Positions 1 through 8,319 of a DNA stretch of 64,000 bases are shown here, one piece after another. The stretch is from Planctomycetota bacterium (GTDB lineage Bacteria > Planctomycetota > Phycisphaerae > Phycisphaerales > Phycisphaeraceae), in the NCBI GenBank assembly GCA_021413865.1, contig JAIOPN010000014.1, positions 310,001 to 374,000 of the forward strand, in the 5' to 3' direction. The translations under genes and the position numbers were made by a program. Numbering within the stretch: position 1 is the first letter of the stretch; each line of letters begins with the position of its first letter. The notes under the pieces are model-generated. The model made no database searches, had not been told where the DNA came from, and was given only the letters and a program-made list of their open reading frames with translations.

Positions 1-292
1 CCTGATTGGTCGCTTGGAAGTCGAGGTTGATCTCGGGGCGTTTATCCGGCTCGACCCACGGGGTGGAACGCGCCGTCTTGCCTTTGCTCACCGCGGCGGC
101 GGGCTGGGTCGCCGGCGGCGCGGCCGTCGGCGCGGGAGCGGTGGCGGGTTTAGCAATCGCAACATCCTGCGGCGGTGGTGTTGGGCTCGACCCGCCCGTC
201 GTCACATGACTTTTCGACGTGTAGTCATCGCAACCCGCCAGCGACAGCACGCCGACCAGCACCAGCCCGACCCAGCGATCTGCACGAACCAT
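1..292 (-). CDS. Secreted lipoprotein, N-terminal part (runs off the window)
   Basis: The reverse strand opens with a type II signal peptide: MVRADR, a hydrophobic stretch, then the lipobox LAGC followed by DD, so the mature protein should be lipidated at that Cys. A Pro/Ala/Thr-rich linker follows and the reading frame is still open at base 1. Two in-frame ATGs exist at 298 and 292. An AGGAG sequence abuts the first and lies 6 nt before the second, so 292 is the better start. The function is unknown because the functional domain lies outside the window. It is divergent from the isomerase-like gene at 412. Confidence 0.6.
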   Translation of the reverse strand, partial: MVRADRWVGLVLVGVLSLAGCDDYTSKSHVTTGGSSPTPPPQDVAIAKPATAPAPTAAPPATQPAAAVSKGKTARSTPWVEPDKRPEINLDFQATNQ

Positions 293-411
293 GGTCATCT
301 CCTGAACCTTCCGGGGGACGGCATTGTAGGCGGAGCACACCATCGGGATCGGCTTGTCATCCCGCGCCCACGCCGCTAGCCTGTCCGCCTCACTCAAAAG
401 GGAGAACCGCC

Positions 412-1173
412 GTGGCATTACCGATCGCCCTGCAGCTCTACACCATCCGCGACGTGCTGGCCAAGGACTTCGAGGGCGGCCTCAAGGCCGTCGCCAAGAT
501 GGGCTACAAGTACGTCGAGTTCGCCGGCCTCTACGACCACAAGCCCGCCGACGTCCGCAAGATGATCGACGGCCTGGGCCTGACCGCCACCTCCTCGCAC
601 ACCGGCATCGACGGCATCGAAGCCGACCTCAAGGGCGTCATCGACGCCGCGAAAACCATCGGCTACCGCCACGTCGTCGTGCCCTACCTGCCCAACGAGT
701 TCTGGAGCCCCAAGGGTTACGCGCTGACCGCCAAGCGGTTCAACAAGGCGGGCAAGGCGCTCGCCAAGGCGGGCCTCTCCTTCGCGTACCACAACCACAG
801 CTTCGAGTTCCACCGCATGGCCGGCTGGGCGCGCGGGATGGACATCATCTACGACACCACCGACCGCAAGGCCGTCAACGCCGAGCTGGACGTCTTCTGG
901 GTGTGGCACGGCAACGACTGCCCGGTCACTTGGATGAAAAAACTCGCCAAGCGCGTCCCCCTGCTCCACATCAAGGACATGTCCGCCAAGCCGGACCGCT
1001 CCTTCACCGAGGTGGGCACGGGCATCGTGGACATCGAGTCGGTGGTCAAGGCCGCGCCGCGCGCCGGCGTCGAATACCTCATCATCGAGCAGGACGGCAA
1101 CTGGATCGACGGCGACCCGCTCAAGTCCGTCGCGCTCAGCCTCAAGAACCTCAAGCGCATCGTCGGCAAGTGA
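412..1173 (+). CDS. Sugar phosphate isomerase/epimerase (xylose isomerase-like TIM barrel)
   Basis: A 253-residue protein of the AP endonuclease 2 / xylose isomerase-like TIM-barrel superfamily. The N-terminus has LQLYTIRD, followed by alternating strand/helix units. Probable metal-site segments are YHNHSFEF in the middle, ELDVFWVW, LHIKDM and IIEQDG near the end, matching the usual Glu/His/Asp ligand pattern. The frame is open far upstream, but the start is placed at GTG 412 because AGGGAG lies 8 nt before it and homology-like sequence begins there. There is no signal peptide, so it is probably a cytoplasmic enzyme in sugar or inositol catabolism. The exact substrate cannot be read from the sequence. 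Confidence 0.85.
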   Translation: MALPIALQLYTIRDVLAKDFEGGLKAVAKMGYKYVEFAGLYDHKPADVRKMIDGLGLTATSSHTGIDGIEADLKGVIDAAKTIGYRHVVVPYLPNEFWSPKGYALTAKRFNKAGKALAKAGLSFAYHNHSFEFHRMAGWARGMDIIYDTTDRKAVNAELDVFWVWHGNDCPVTWMKKLAKRVPLLHIKDMSAKPDRSFTEVGTGIVDIESVVKAAPRAGVEYLIIEQDGNWIDGDPLKSVALSLKNLKRIVGK

Positions 1174-1202
1174 CGGCCGTGGGCTTCCCACGCCGCCTCC
1201 CC

Positions 1203-1208
1203 TACAAT
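1203..1208 (+). promoter_or_regulatory. -10 box TACAAT of a probable leaderless promoter for waaA
   Basis: TACAAT is followed by GCCCGCC and then ATG at 1216. No Shine-Dalgarno sequence is present. The 7-nt distance would put transcription start at or next to the A of the start codon. The in-frame ATG at 1207 lies inside the box and is therefore unlikely to be used. Confidence 0.5.
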
Positions 1209-1215
1209 GCCCGCC

Positions 1216-2487
1216 ATGTCACTGCTGTATGACATCGCCTACGCGATCGCGGCGGTGGCGTCGGCTCCGCTCTGGGGCTGGCGGCTCTGGCGGACCGGCA
1301 AGTGGCGCACCGACTGGGCGTCGCGCCTGGGCCGGTGCTCGCTCCCGTCCGACGACCGCCCCACCGTGCTCATCCACGCCGTCAGCGTCGGCGAGGTCAA
1401 CGCCTGTCGGCTCCTCGTGCGCCGCATCAGTGAGCGCTCGAACGGCCGCGTGCGCGTCGTCGTCTGCACCACCACCGACACGGGCACGGCCCGCGCGAAA
1501 CAACTCTTCGAGCCCGACCACGCCGTCGTGCGCTACCCGCTGGACTTCACGCGGTGCGTCCGCCGATTCCTCGACGCGGTGAGGCCCGGCATCGTCGCGC
1601 TGGCGGAGCTGGAGGTGTGGCCGAACTTCGTGCGCGAGTGCGGGCGGCGCGGCGTGCCGGTCTGTGTGGTCAACGGCAGGCTCAGCGCCCGGAGCTTCGG
1701 CCGATACAAGCTCGTGCGGCCGGTCCTGCGGCCGACCTTCGCCAAACTCGCCGCCGCCGCGGTGCAGACGCGGGAGTACGCCGACCGTTTTATCGCGCTG
1801 GGCGTCGATCCGGCGCGGGTCAGCGTGACCGACTCCATGAAGTGGGACACCGCCGATGTCGTCGAGGCGGACAAACTGCCCGGTGTTGATGAGCTTGCCC
1901 GCGCGTTGGGCATCGATCGCACCAAGCCCCTGATCGTCGCCGGCTCCACCGGGCCGGGCGAAGAAGCGCTCCTCCTCCGCACCTGCCCGGAATCGGCGCA
2001 GCTGCTCATCGCGCCGCGTAAGCCCGAACGGTTCCACGAGGTCGCGGCGCTTTCCGACACCTTCATCCGCCGCACCCGCTGCCCGGACGGCTCGACGCGT
2101 ACCCCCGACGGCTCACGCCTTTTCCTGCTCGACACCATCGGCGACCTCCGCAAGGCCTACGCGCTCGCCGACGTTGTGATCGTCGGCCGCAGCTTCCTGG
2201 GCCTCTACGGCTCGGACCCGATGGAGCCCGCCGCGCTGGCGCGCCCGCTCGTCATCGGCCCGCGCCACGCCGACTTCCGTGACGCCGTCGAAGCCCTCGT
2301 CGCCGGCGGGGGCATCGTCGTCACCGCCGAGCCCGGCGCCGAGGCCTCGCGCCTCCTCGGCGACCGCCCCCGCGCCGCCGAACTGGCCGCCAACGCCCGG
2401 CGCGTTATCCTTTCCCGTCGCGGCGCCACCGACCGCCACGCCGACCTGATCCTCGGATTGTTGAAAACCCCGGTAAACAGGCCCTGA
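1216..2487 (+). CDS. waaA: 3-deoxy-D-manno-octulosonic acid (Kdo) transferase
   Basis: A 423-residue GT30-family enzyme that adds Kdo to lipid A precursors at the inner membrane. It starts with a short N-terminal membrane-associated helix (LLYDIAYAIAAVASAPLWGW). The hallmark HAVSVGEVNA motif follows near residue 55, where the catalytic Glu lies. Later come AELEVWPNFV, VNGRLSARS, the nucleotide-binding VAGSTGPGEE and APRKPERF, and the GRSFLGLYGSDPMEPAA segment. Length is normal for the family. ATG 1216 is chosen over 1207 because a -10 box overlaps 1207. Its presence implies an LPS-bearing outer membrane. proB follows 28 bp downstream on the same strand. Confidence 0.93.
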   Translation: MSLLYDIAYAIAAVASAPLWGWRLWRTGKWRTDWASRLGRCSLPSDDRPTVLIHAVSVGEVNACRLLVRRISERSNGRVRVVVCTTTDTGTARAKQLFEPDHAVVRYPLDFTRCVRRFLDAVRPGIVALAELEVWPNFVRECGRRGVPVCVVNGRLSARSFGRYKLVRPVLRPTFAKLAAAAVQTREYADRFIALGVDPARVSVTDSMKWDTADVVEADKLPGVDELARALGIDRTKPLIVAGSTGPGEEALLLRTCPESAQLLIAPRKPERFHEVAALSDTFIRRTRCPDGSTRTPDGSRLFLLDTIGDLRKAYALADVVIVGRSFLGLYGSDPMEPAALARPLVIGPRHADFRDAVEALVAGGGIVVTAEPGAEASRLLGDRPRAAELAANARRVILSRRGATDRHADLILGLLKTPVNRP

Positions 2488-2515
2488 AACGCCGCACCAC
2501 CCGCAGGCAGACGCG

Positions 2516-3646
2516 ATGACCTCCACCGCACTACGACAGACCGCCCTCGCCCCGGCCCGACGCGTCGTCGTCAAGCTGGGCACGCAGCTCCTCACCGCCC
2601 AAGCGGGCGGGCTGGACACCGCCTTCATGAGCGACATGGCCGGGCAGATCGCCCGCCTGCGCGGGCGCGGCGTTGAGGTCACGCTCGTCTCCAGCGGCGC
2701 GATCGGCGCGGGCTGCGCGGAGCTCAACCTCAAGTCGCGGCCCAGGGACGTCGCCGAGCAGCAGGCCGTCGCCGCCGTCGGCCAGCGCCGCCTCATGACC
2801 CACTGGCACGAGGCCTTCGCGCAGCACGGCCTGCGCGTCGCCCAGCTCCTGCTCACCCGCAGCGACTTCGACGACCGCCCCCGCTTCCTCAACATCCGCA
2901 ACTGCGTCGGCCACCTGCACTCCATCGGCTGCGTCCCCATCGTCAACGAGAACGACACCGTCGCCGTCGAGGAGATCCGCTTCGGCGACAACGACCTGCT
3001 CGCCGCGCTGATGTGCAACGCCGTCCACGCCGACGCGCTGGTGATCCTCAGCGTGGTGGATGGGCTGCTCGACGCCGACGGTCAGCGGATCGACGTGGTC
3101 GAAAATGTCCGCAACGCGACCGCGCTGGACCGCAAGGAAAAGAGCAAGCTCGGCTCGGGCGGCATGACCACCAAGCTCGAGGCCGCGCGGCTCGTCACCG
3201 ACGCCGGCGAGGCCGCCGTCGTCGCCCACGGCCGGACCGCCGACGTGCTCAACCTCATCTTCACCGCCCAGCCCGTCGGCACCCTCTTCGCCCCCGCCGC
3301 ACGCAAGCTCGCCAGCCGCGACCGCTGGATCGGCATGACCGGCCGCCCCGCCGGCGTCATCACCGTCGATGAGGGGGCCTCCTCCGCCCTGCGCCAACGC
3401 GGCAAGTCGCTCCTGGCCAGCGGCATCAAAGAGGTCACCGGCCGCTTCGAGAGCGGCGCCATCGTGCTCATCCGCGACGCCGGCGGCAACGACGTCGCCC
3501 GCGGCCTGACCAACTACAGCGCCGAGGAGGCCCGGCTCATCATGGGCCGTAAGTCCTCGCAATTCGAGGGTATTCTCGGACGCACCGCCTTCGCCGAGGT
3601 CGTCCACCGCGACAACCTCGTGCTCCTCGCCCCCGCCGCCGGTTGA
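2516..3646 (+). CDS. proB: Glutamate 5-kinase
   Basis: A 376-residue cytoplasmic enzyme that phosphorylates L-glutamate in the first step of proline synthesis. The amino-acid kinase domain spans about residues 15-260. Visible motifs are VVKLGTQLLT at the start, SSGAIGAG for the phosphate-binding loop, NENDTVAVEEIRFGDNDLLAA for glutamate binding and KSKLGSGGMTTKLEAA. A C-terminal PUA domain (about residues 280-365, with GAIVLIRDAGGNDVARGLTN) gives the long ProB form. No proA lies nearby. The start ATG 2516 lies 28 bp after waaA, so the two could be co-transcribed. Confidence 0.95.
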   Translation: MTSTALRQTALAPARRVVVKLGTQLLTAQAGGLDTAFMSDMAGQIARLRGRGVEVTLVSSGAIGAGCAELNLKSRPRDVAEQQAVAAVGQRRLMTHWHEAFAQHGLRVAQLLLTRSDFDDRPRFLNIRNCVGHLHSIGCVPIVNENDTVAVEEIRFGDNDLLAALMCNAVHADALVILSVVDGLLDADGQRIDVVENVRNATALDRKEKSKLGSGGMTTKLEAARLVTDAGEAAVVAHGRTADVLNLIFTAQPVGTLFAPAARKLASRDRWIGMTGRPAGVITVDEGASSALRQRGKSLLASGIKEVTGRFESGAIVLIRDAGGNDVARGLTNYSAEEARLIMGRKSSQFEGILGRTAFAEVVHRDNLVLLAPAAG

Positions 3647-3647
3647 T

Positions 3648-3661
3648 GTTCTATATAGAAC
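3648..3661. promoter_or_regulatory. Perfect 14-bp palindrome GTTCTATATAGAAC
   Basis: A perfect AT-rich palindrome that starts 2 bp after the proB stop codon and ends 86 bp before the TPR operon start. It contains TATATA and could be a -10 element, an operator for the downstream genes, or both. No poly-T run follows, so it is not a typical terminator. Confidence 0.4.
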
Positions 3662-3747
3662 CGCCCCTCTAAACCGCGCCCCCGTTACAGCCGATACGAG
3701 CGTCATGGCCGTCATTGCGCGGCCCATCCGTCAGGGGTGATACGCCG

Positions 3748-4734
3748 ATGTCCGTGTTCCGCCAATTCCTCGATCGTTTCAGTGGGGCAACCCGCCGTGG
3801 CGATGACGGTGCGCTCACGCCGCCGCCGCCGCCGCCGCCCGGGCCCGAATCGGTCTCGCAGAAGCTGCGCCGGCTGGCGCAGTGGTGCACGACCGGCCGG
3901 CTCGCCGCAGCCGAGCTTGAACTCCACGAGTGGCACCGGCACGCGGACTGCCCCGCCGCCGCCTGCGTTCTGCTCGCCTCGCTGATGGCCCGCCGCGGCG
4001 GGGCCGAGGACGCCTGCCGCGTGCTCCACCGGTACGACCGCGTCCACGCCTCCGACGCCGACGTGAGCCGCTTGCTCGTCTGCACACTCGTCACACTTGA
4101 ACTGAGCGAGGCCGCGACGCGCCTCGTGCATCAGCTCCACCAGAAGCACGGCCACGACATGTCCATCGAACGTTGGCTCGAGGTCATGCAGGCGCCGGGC
4201 GTCAACGAGCTGCCCACCCACGCCGAGGCGCAGGTCCGCGACCTGGCGATGGAGCTGCAGCGTAAACCCGACGTGCTGCCCACGCTGCTGGCGGCGCAGA
4301 AGATCCAGACCACGGGCAACGACCTCTCGCTGCTGCGCCAGGCCGTCGAGCGCGCGGCGCGGGGCTGGCTCGCCGACGACCACCGCATGACCGAGGCCTG
4401 CCGCACGCTCGCCGAGCTGGCCGTGCTCGCCGGCGACGCCGACGACGCCCGCCGCTGGGCGCACCGCGGCCTGCGTATCAACCCGTACAACTCCTCCCTG
4501 GCGCTGGTGCTGTCGAAGATCACCGACGACATCGCCGTCGGCCCGCCCGCCGCGACCGTCCTGCAAGGGGCCGTTGCCGCCAACCCCCGCTACCACGACC
4601 TGCGCATCGCGCTGGTCCGCCGGCTCTTCACGCAGGGCGCCGCCGACGCGGCCCGCGCCCAGCTCGAAGACTGGATCGCCGACGACCCCGCCAACCCCCA
4701 CGCCCACAAGCTCGCCAAGGAGATCGCGGCGTGA
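3748..4734 (+). CDS. TPR-like repeat protein, first of a pair
   Basis: A 328-residue protein of unrecognised specific function. The first 30 residues are followed by a run of seven prolines, then helical repeats of TPR type. Examples are GRLAAAELELHEW, GGAEDACRVLHRYDRV, GDADDARRWAHRGLRINPYN and GAADAARAQLEDWIADDPANPHA. There is no signal peptide or membrane segment, so a cytoplasmic scaffold is likely. ATG 3748 is chosen over the in-frame TTG at 3715 because the latter would add only a poorly composed tail. Its stop codon overlaps the next gene by 4 bp (GTGA), so the two are translationally coupled. Confidence 0.75.
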   Translation: MSVFRQFLDRFSGATRRGDDGALTPPPPPPPGPESVSQKLRRLAQWCTTGRLAAAELELHEWHRHADCPAAACVLLASLMARRGGAEDACRVLHRYDRVHASDADVSRLLVCTLVTLELSEAATRLVHQLHQKHGHDMSIERWLEVMQAPGVNELPTHAEAQVRDLAMELQRKPDVLPTLLAAQKIQTTGNDLSLLRQAVERAARGWLADDHRMTEACRTLAELAVLAGDADDARRWAHRGLRINPYNSSLALVLSKITDDIAVGPPAATVLQGAVAANPRYHDLRIALVRRLFTQGAADAARAQLEDWIADDPANPHAHKLAKEIAA

Positions 4735-6002
4735 AGACCAACCCCCGCCAGGCCGCGCTCGTCCCCCTCGCCCAGGCGAAGACCGCCTTCGAGGCGGGCA
4801 TGCCCCGCGAGGCGCTCGACCGCCTGCGCGTAGCTCTGGCGGCCGACCCCTCTTCGCGCGAGGGCCGGCTGCTGCTGGCACGGGTCCACCTCTCGATGGA
4901 CGACCCCCGCGCCGCGATGCGCTCGCTCGACGCGCTCGACCTCTACGACCCGACGCGCCGCGACGAACCGGAGCGCCGCTTCCTCCGCCTTGAAGCGCTG
5001 GCCCGCGCCGGCATGGACGACATCGTCGTGCCCGCGCTGCGCAGCGCCGCCGAGGATTTCCCCGACGACCCGCGCCCGCACCGGCTGCTCGCCCAGGTGC
5101 AGCAGCGCTTGGGAAAAGTCGCCGACGCCGTGGTGACGCTGCGTCGCGTGCTCAAGCTCGAACCCTCCGACCGGGCGCTGCGCGTGACGCTGGCGAACCT
5201 CGAAGAAGCCAACGATCCCAACGCCGCGATCGACGCGCTCAAACCCGCCGCGCAGGACCAGGGCTCGCGCCGCTGGCTGGCGCGGCTGTATTACCGCGTG
5301 AACCGGCTGCGTGAGGCGACCGATCTGTACGACGCGCTGACCGGCCCGGAGATGGAGGACCCCTCGCTCTGGCGTGAGGCCGGGCGGGTTTACGCCGACC
5401 AAGGCGACATCCTCGCAGCGACGGCACGGCTGACCCGCGCCATCGACTCTTCACGCGGGACCGACACCGAATCGATGACGGAGCTCGCCCGCCTCTGCAT
5501 GCAGGGCGGCGACTTCACAACCGCCGGCCGGTGGTGGTGGCGGCTCACGCGGCGCGACGCGAAGGCGGACGCGGCGTGGGCGGGCCTGGCGGTCTGCGCC
5601 CTGGCGATGGGCCGCTGGACGCTCGCCCTGCGGGCACTGCGGCCTCTCTCGATCCAGACCAGCCGGAGCGAACGGCAGATTCTTTTGGCCAAGGCGTGGA
5701 TCAACGCGTCATCGGGTGTCGCCATCCGCCGCGCCGCCCAGCGCACCGAGCCCACGCTCACGGTCCATCACCAGGGCCACCTCGACCGCCTGCTGGCCGC
5801 GTCGGCGGGTGTATTCGAGCGCCACCTGGCGCAATTCCCCGAGCGCGCCGACTCCCACTATCACCTGGCCGTCTGCCGCAAGACCCTCGGCGACGACGCC
5901 GCCGCCGAACTGCAGCTCTGCGATGCGCTGGTGATCAACCCGCGCTACGAGGCGGCCAAACGGCTCTCGCACCAGATCAACGCGACGCGCCGCGCGGCGT
6001 GA
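4731..6002 (+). CDS. TPR repeat protein, second of a pair
   Basis: A 423-residue tetratricopeptide protein starting at GTG in a GTGA overlap with the preceding gene. It shows many TPR-like units: AKTAFEAGMPREALDRLRVALAADP, LAQVQQRLGKVADAVVTLRRVLKLEPSD, AGRVYADQGDILAATARLTRAI, and a last unit ending LCDALVINPRYEAA. There is no signal peptide. Its C-terminal repeats resemble those of the first gene (INPYN versus INPRY), so the pair may have arisen by duplication or act as a hetero-scaffold. The client is unknown. The convergent zinc-finger gene ends 7 bp downstream. Confidence 0.78.
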   Translation: MKTNPRQAALVPLAQAKTAFEAGMPREALDRLRVALAADPSSREGRLLLARVHLSMDDPRAAMRSLDALDLYDPTRRDEPERRFLRLEALARAGMDDIVVPALRSAAEDFPDDPRPHRLLAQVQQRLGKVADAVVTLRRVLKLEPSDRALRVTLANLEEANDPNAAIDALKPAAQDQGSRRWLARLYYRVNRLREATDLYDALTGPEMEDPSLWREAGRVYADQGDILAATARLTRAIDSSRGTDTESMTELARLCMQGGDFTTAGRWWWRLTRRDAKADAAWAGLAVCALAMGRWTLALRALRPLSIQTSRSERQILLAKAWINASSGVAIRRAAQRTEPTLTVHHQGHLDRLLAASAGVFERHLAQFPERADSHYHLAVCRKTLGDDAAAELQLCDALVINPRYEAAKRLSHQINATRRAA

Positions 6003-6008
6003 CAGCAT

Positions 6009-6335
6009 TCACTTCTTCTTCCGCTCCCACTTCCAATCCACGTCCGGGTCCTTGTGAAAGGCCCGCGCGGCCTGATGGATGCACTCCTCGCACGCGATCG
6101 CGTTCGGGTGTGACGGGTGGCTCCAGCGCGGCAGCGTGGCGGGGATGTTGTCGCGCAGGCAGAGCGGGCAGGAGTATTTCCCCTCCGCCGGCGCGGCCTG
6201 CACCACCGCGAGTTTGAGGCAGTCCAGGCAGATCACCGAGCCGTGGTGCCCCTCGATCATGGGTCTGACCTCGTCCCAGTCGGTGCCGCAGAAATCACAA
6301 CTGATCACGATGCCGCCGTCTTCGGTGCGTTGCAT
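6009..6335 (-). CDS. Small protein with stand-alone ClpX-type C4 zinc finger
   Basis: A 108-residue cytoplasmic protein with eight cysteines in four CxxC pairs (C13/C16, C36/C39, C56/C59, C82/C85). The first two pairs are spaced C-x2-C-x19-C-x2-C, exactly as in the zinc-binding domain of the ClpX in this window (C39/C42, C62/C65). The intervening sequence also matches (DEVRPMIEG against REVGPMVEG). A second C4 unit follows with a longer loop, then a basic tail ending WKWERKKK. There is no AAA+ domain. It may act as a ClpX adaptor, competitor or client-binding module, but that is inference. Start ATG 6335 lacks a clear Shine-Dalgarno sequence. Confidence 0.75.
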   Translation of the reverse strand: MQRTEDGGIVISCDFCGTDWDEVRPMIEGHHGSVICLDCLKLAVVQAAPAEGKYSCPLCLRDNIPATLPRWSHPSHPNAIACEECIHQAARAFHKDPDVDWKWERKKK

Positions 6336-6340
6336 AGGGG

Positions 6341-7669
6341 TTAGTTTTCTTCGTCGACGAGGATGAGGTGGATCTTGATGGCGAAGGGCCGATCGAACTC
6401 CTTGAGGCGCGAGCCGCCGGCGTGCCAGCGGTAGAGGCTGGCAAGGATCGGGCCGTCGATGTTCGGGTAGGTGCTGGACTTGGTGATCGTGGCCTCGATG
6501 ACGTCGCCGGTCTTGTTGTCGAAGACGACGCGGGCCTCGGGGTTGTTGGGGATGGAGCTGCTGAGCGCGACGGTGCTGAAGCGCGGGTGGACGGTTTTGA
6601 TTTCGAGCCCCTCGCCGGCGAGGACCCTTCCGGGGCGGACGTTCAGCGGCGTGTCGTTGAGGGCGACGGGGGCGGATTCGCGGTCGGACCTGGGCGCGCC
6701 GGTCGGCCTTGCTTTTTCAACCGCCTCGCCGCCGGCGCTGGCGGCCGGTGTGGCGGGCGTCGCCGGTGTCGCGGGGGTGGCGGGCTGGGCCGGCACGGCG
6801 GGGTGCGGCGGGGAATCGGACTTCTCGCCCTTCACCCCGGGCTTCTCGGCGACGGCGTCGCTCTTCTCGTTGGGCTTCTCCTCCGTGCTTGGCTGGGTCG
6901 CGCCGAGGGCGCCCGTGCCTTCACCGGGCCGGGCGGCGGCGAGCAGCTTGTCGCTCTGCGCGGCGAGGGCGAGCTGGCCCTGCGAAACGGGCTCGGCGGA
7001 GGGGAGATTCTGCGGCTGCTGCGTGCCGGCGAGCGGTTCGCTGCCGATGCCGGGCTGCGGCGGGGTTTGGGATTGGGCGGCGCGGCCCGCCTGCGGCGCG
7101 GGCAGGACCGCGGGGATAGCGGGCGTGGCGGGCTGCGCGGGGCGGGCGGGCTGGGCGGCGGTCGCCTGCTGTGCGATGGTGGCGCGGCCTGCGCCACGGG
7201 GCGGCGTGGGATCGGGCCGGAGCGGAGCGCCGGGCTGCGGCGTCACCGTGCTCTGCAACGCGGGCTGTTCGATCTCCCCCTTGGGCCCCATCAATTCCTG
7301 GAAGTCGTCGTAGCCGATCCACGCCAGCGAGGTGGACTTCGAGCCGTCCTGCCCGACGCGCATCTTCGGCGGCGCTGGCGGCGCGTTCGCTTTGGCCTGC
7401 GCCTGCCTGCGGCGCTCCTCGGCGAGCCGAGCTGCGTCCAGCGGGTTCTCTTTCGCGTGCTTCAGGTCGTCCGCCGACTGCGGGTCGCTCGCATCGCCGT
7501 GGCTCAGCCGCCACCGCTCGGCTTGCGATGCGTCGGCGGAGTGCATGATCGAGAACGGCACGATCAACGCATTGAAGAGCACCGCAAAAACCAGGCCCAC
7601 GGCGATGCGGACAACATCCTCATATCGGGTGTCGTCGATCGGGGCCGGGTTGAGCGGACGCGTGCTCAT
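6341..7669 (-). CDS. TonB-like energy transducer protein
   Basis: A 442-residue inner-membrane protein. A single membrane helix (about residues 20-42, VVRIAVGLVFAVLFNALIVPF) is followed by a very long Pro/Ala/Gln-rich periplasmic spacer with PATPATPATPA repeats. A C-terminal domain of about 90 residues (VALSSSIPNNPEARVVFDNKTGDVIEATITKSS, ending IKIHLILVDEEN) resembles the TonB C-terminal fold. The start overlaps the ExbD stop by 4 bp (ATGA), which supports a shared proton-motive-force transducer. No ExbB/TolQ gene is seen here. The family call rests on architecture and the ExbD partner, because the C-terminal motif is divergent. Confidence 0.7.
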   Translation of the reverse strand: MSTRPLNPAPIDDTRYEDVVRIAVGLVFAVLFNALIVPFSIMHSADASQAERWRLSHGDASDPQSADDLKHAKENPLDAARLAEERRRQAQAKANAPPAPPKMRVGQDGSKSTSLAWIGYDDFQELMGPKGEIEQPALQSTVTPQPGAPLRPDPTPPRGAGRATIAQQATAAQPARPAQPATPAIPAVLPAPQAGRAAQSQTPPQPGIGSEPLAGTQQPQNLPSAEPVSQGQLALAAQSDKLLAAARPGEGTGALGATQPSTEEKPNEKSDAVAEKPGVKGEKSDSPPHPAVPAQPATPATPATPATPAASAGGEAVEKARPTGAPRSDRESAPVALNDTPLNVRPGRVLAGEGLEIKTVHPRFSTVALSSSIPNNPEARVVFDNKTGDVIEATITKSSTYPNIDGPILASLYRWHAGGSRLKEFDRPFAIKIHLILVDEEN

Positions 7670-8112
7670 CGCAATGAGGCCGGCTCGGGGGCCTTGCCCT
7701 CCTGGTGCTGGCCGACGATGGCGAAATCGTCGATGCCCGCGGCGCGGATGCGTTCGATGAGGTTGATCAACAGCGGGCCGCGGTCGGAATTGCTCTGCGC
7801 CTCCATGGCGACGTAGAGCTTCGCGTGGTTGGGCGCGCCGGCGAGCGCCGCGAGCGCCGCGTCCAGCTCGGTGAACTGGATCGGCTTGCGGTTGAGGAAG
7901 AGCGCGCCGTTCTTGTCGATGGTGATCGCCTCAACCGCCTCGGGCTTGGCCTGCTTGCCGGTGGCGATGGTCGTCAGCCGAACCGGCAGCACGTCGGCGC
8001 GGATCATCATCACCATGCTGTAGATGAAAAACACCAGCAGCAGGAAGACGACGTCGATCATCGCGGTCATCTCGACGCGGGGGGCGTTCTCGGTTCGGCG
8101 GATGCGGCGCAT
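7666..8112 (-). CDS. exbD: ExbD/TolR biopolymer transport protein
   Basis: A 148-residue inner-membrane protein of the ExbD/TolR family. It has a short cytoplasmic N-terminus, then the family signature MTAMIDVVFLLLVFFIYSM with the conserved membrane Asp, then a periplasmic domain (VEAITIDKNGALFLNRKPI, and VAMEAQSNSDRGPLLINLIERI). ATG 8112 is preferred to GTG 8118 because TATAAT ends 6 nt before it, leaving no room for a leader. It is coupled to the TonB-like gene downstream. The usual ExbB/TolQ partner is not adjacent: the next gene upstream is the restriction enzyme. Confidence 0.9.
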   Translation of the reverse strand: MRRIRRTENAPRVEMTAMIDVVFLLLVFFIYSMVMMIRADVLPVRLTTIATGKQAKPEAVEAITIDKNGALFLNRKPIQFTELDAALAALAGAPNHAKLYVAMEAQSNSDRGPLLINLIERIRAAGIDDFAIVGQHQEGKAPEPASLR

Positions 8113-8118
8113 CTCCAC

Positions 8119-8124
8119 ATTATA
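8119..8124 (-). promoter_or_regulatory. -10 box TATAAT, leaderless promoter for exbD-tonB
   Basis: A consensus TATAAT on the reverse strand is followed by GTGGAG and ATG 8112. The spacing of 6 nt puts the predicted transcript start at the start codon. Confidence 0.55.
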
Positions 8125-8319
8125 CCGCCATTCCCGGCCTCCCGATCACGCGGCATGCGTGACAACGGCGCGACAACAGAGCGAGCAGAAGGTCATGGAG
8201 AACCAACCCCCACGACCCGTCGCGGACTCAGAAACTGGTTGTGACTTTACTGCCGGGTTAAGCGTCAATGGCGGGAACGGAGAGTTGCGATTCGCTCCAC
8301 GCAGCACTCCAAATGGCCG

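Noticed and set aside
1207-1215. Earlier ATG as the waaA start
   Set aside because: This ATG overlaps the TACAAT -10 box. The same applies to ATG 46597 for plsY.
6368-7816. Long + strand open frame (482 codons) opposite tonB
   Set aside because: It is a high-GC shadow. The opposite strand encodes a TonB-like protein with a membrane helix and a stop-start overlap with exbD, and the + frame has no motif and Gly/Arg-rich low complexity.
8113-8319. Island border repeats or an integrase remnant left of the restriction enzyme
   Set aside because: No direct repeat shared with the right edge (10821-10977) and no integrase-like open frame could be found by eye.
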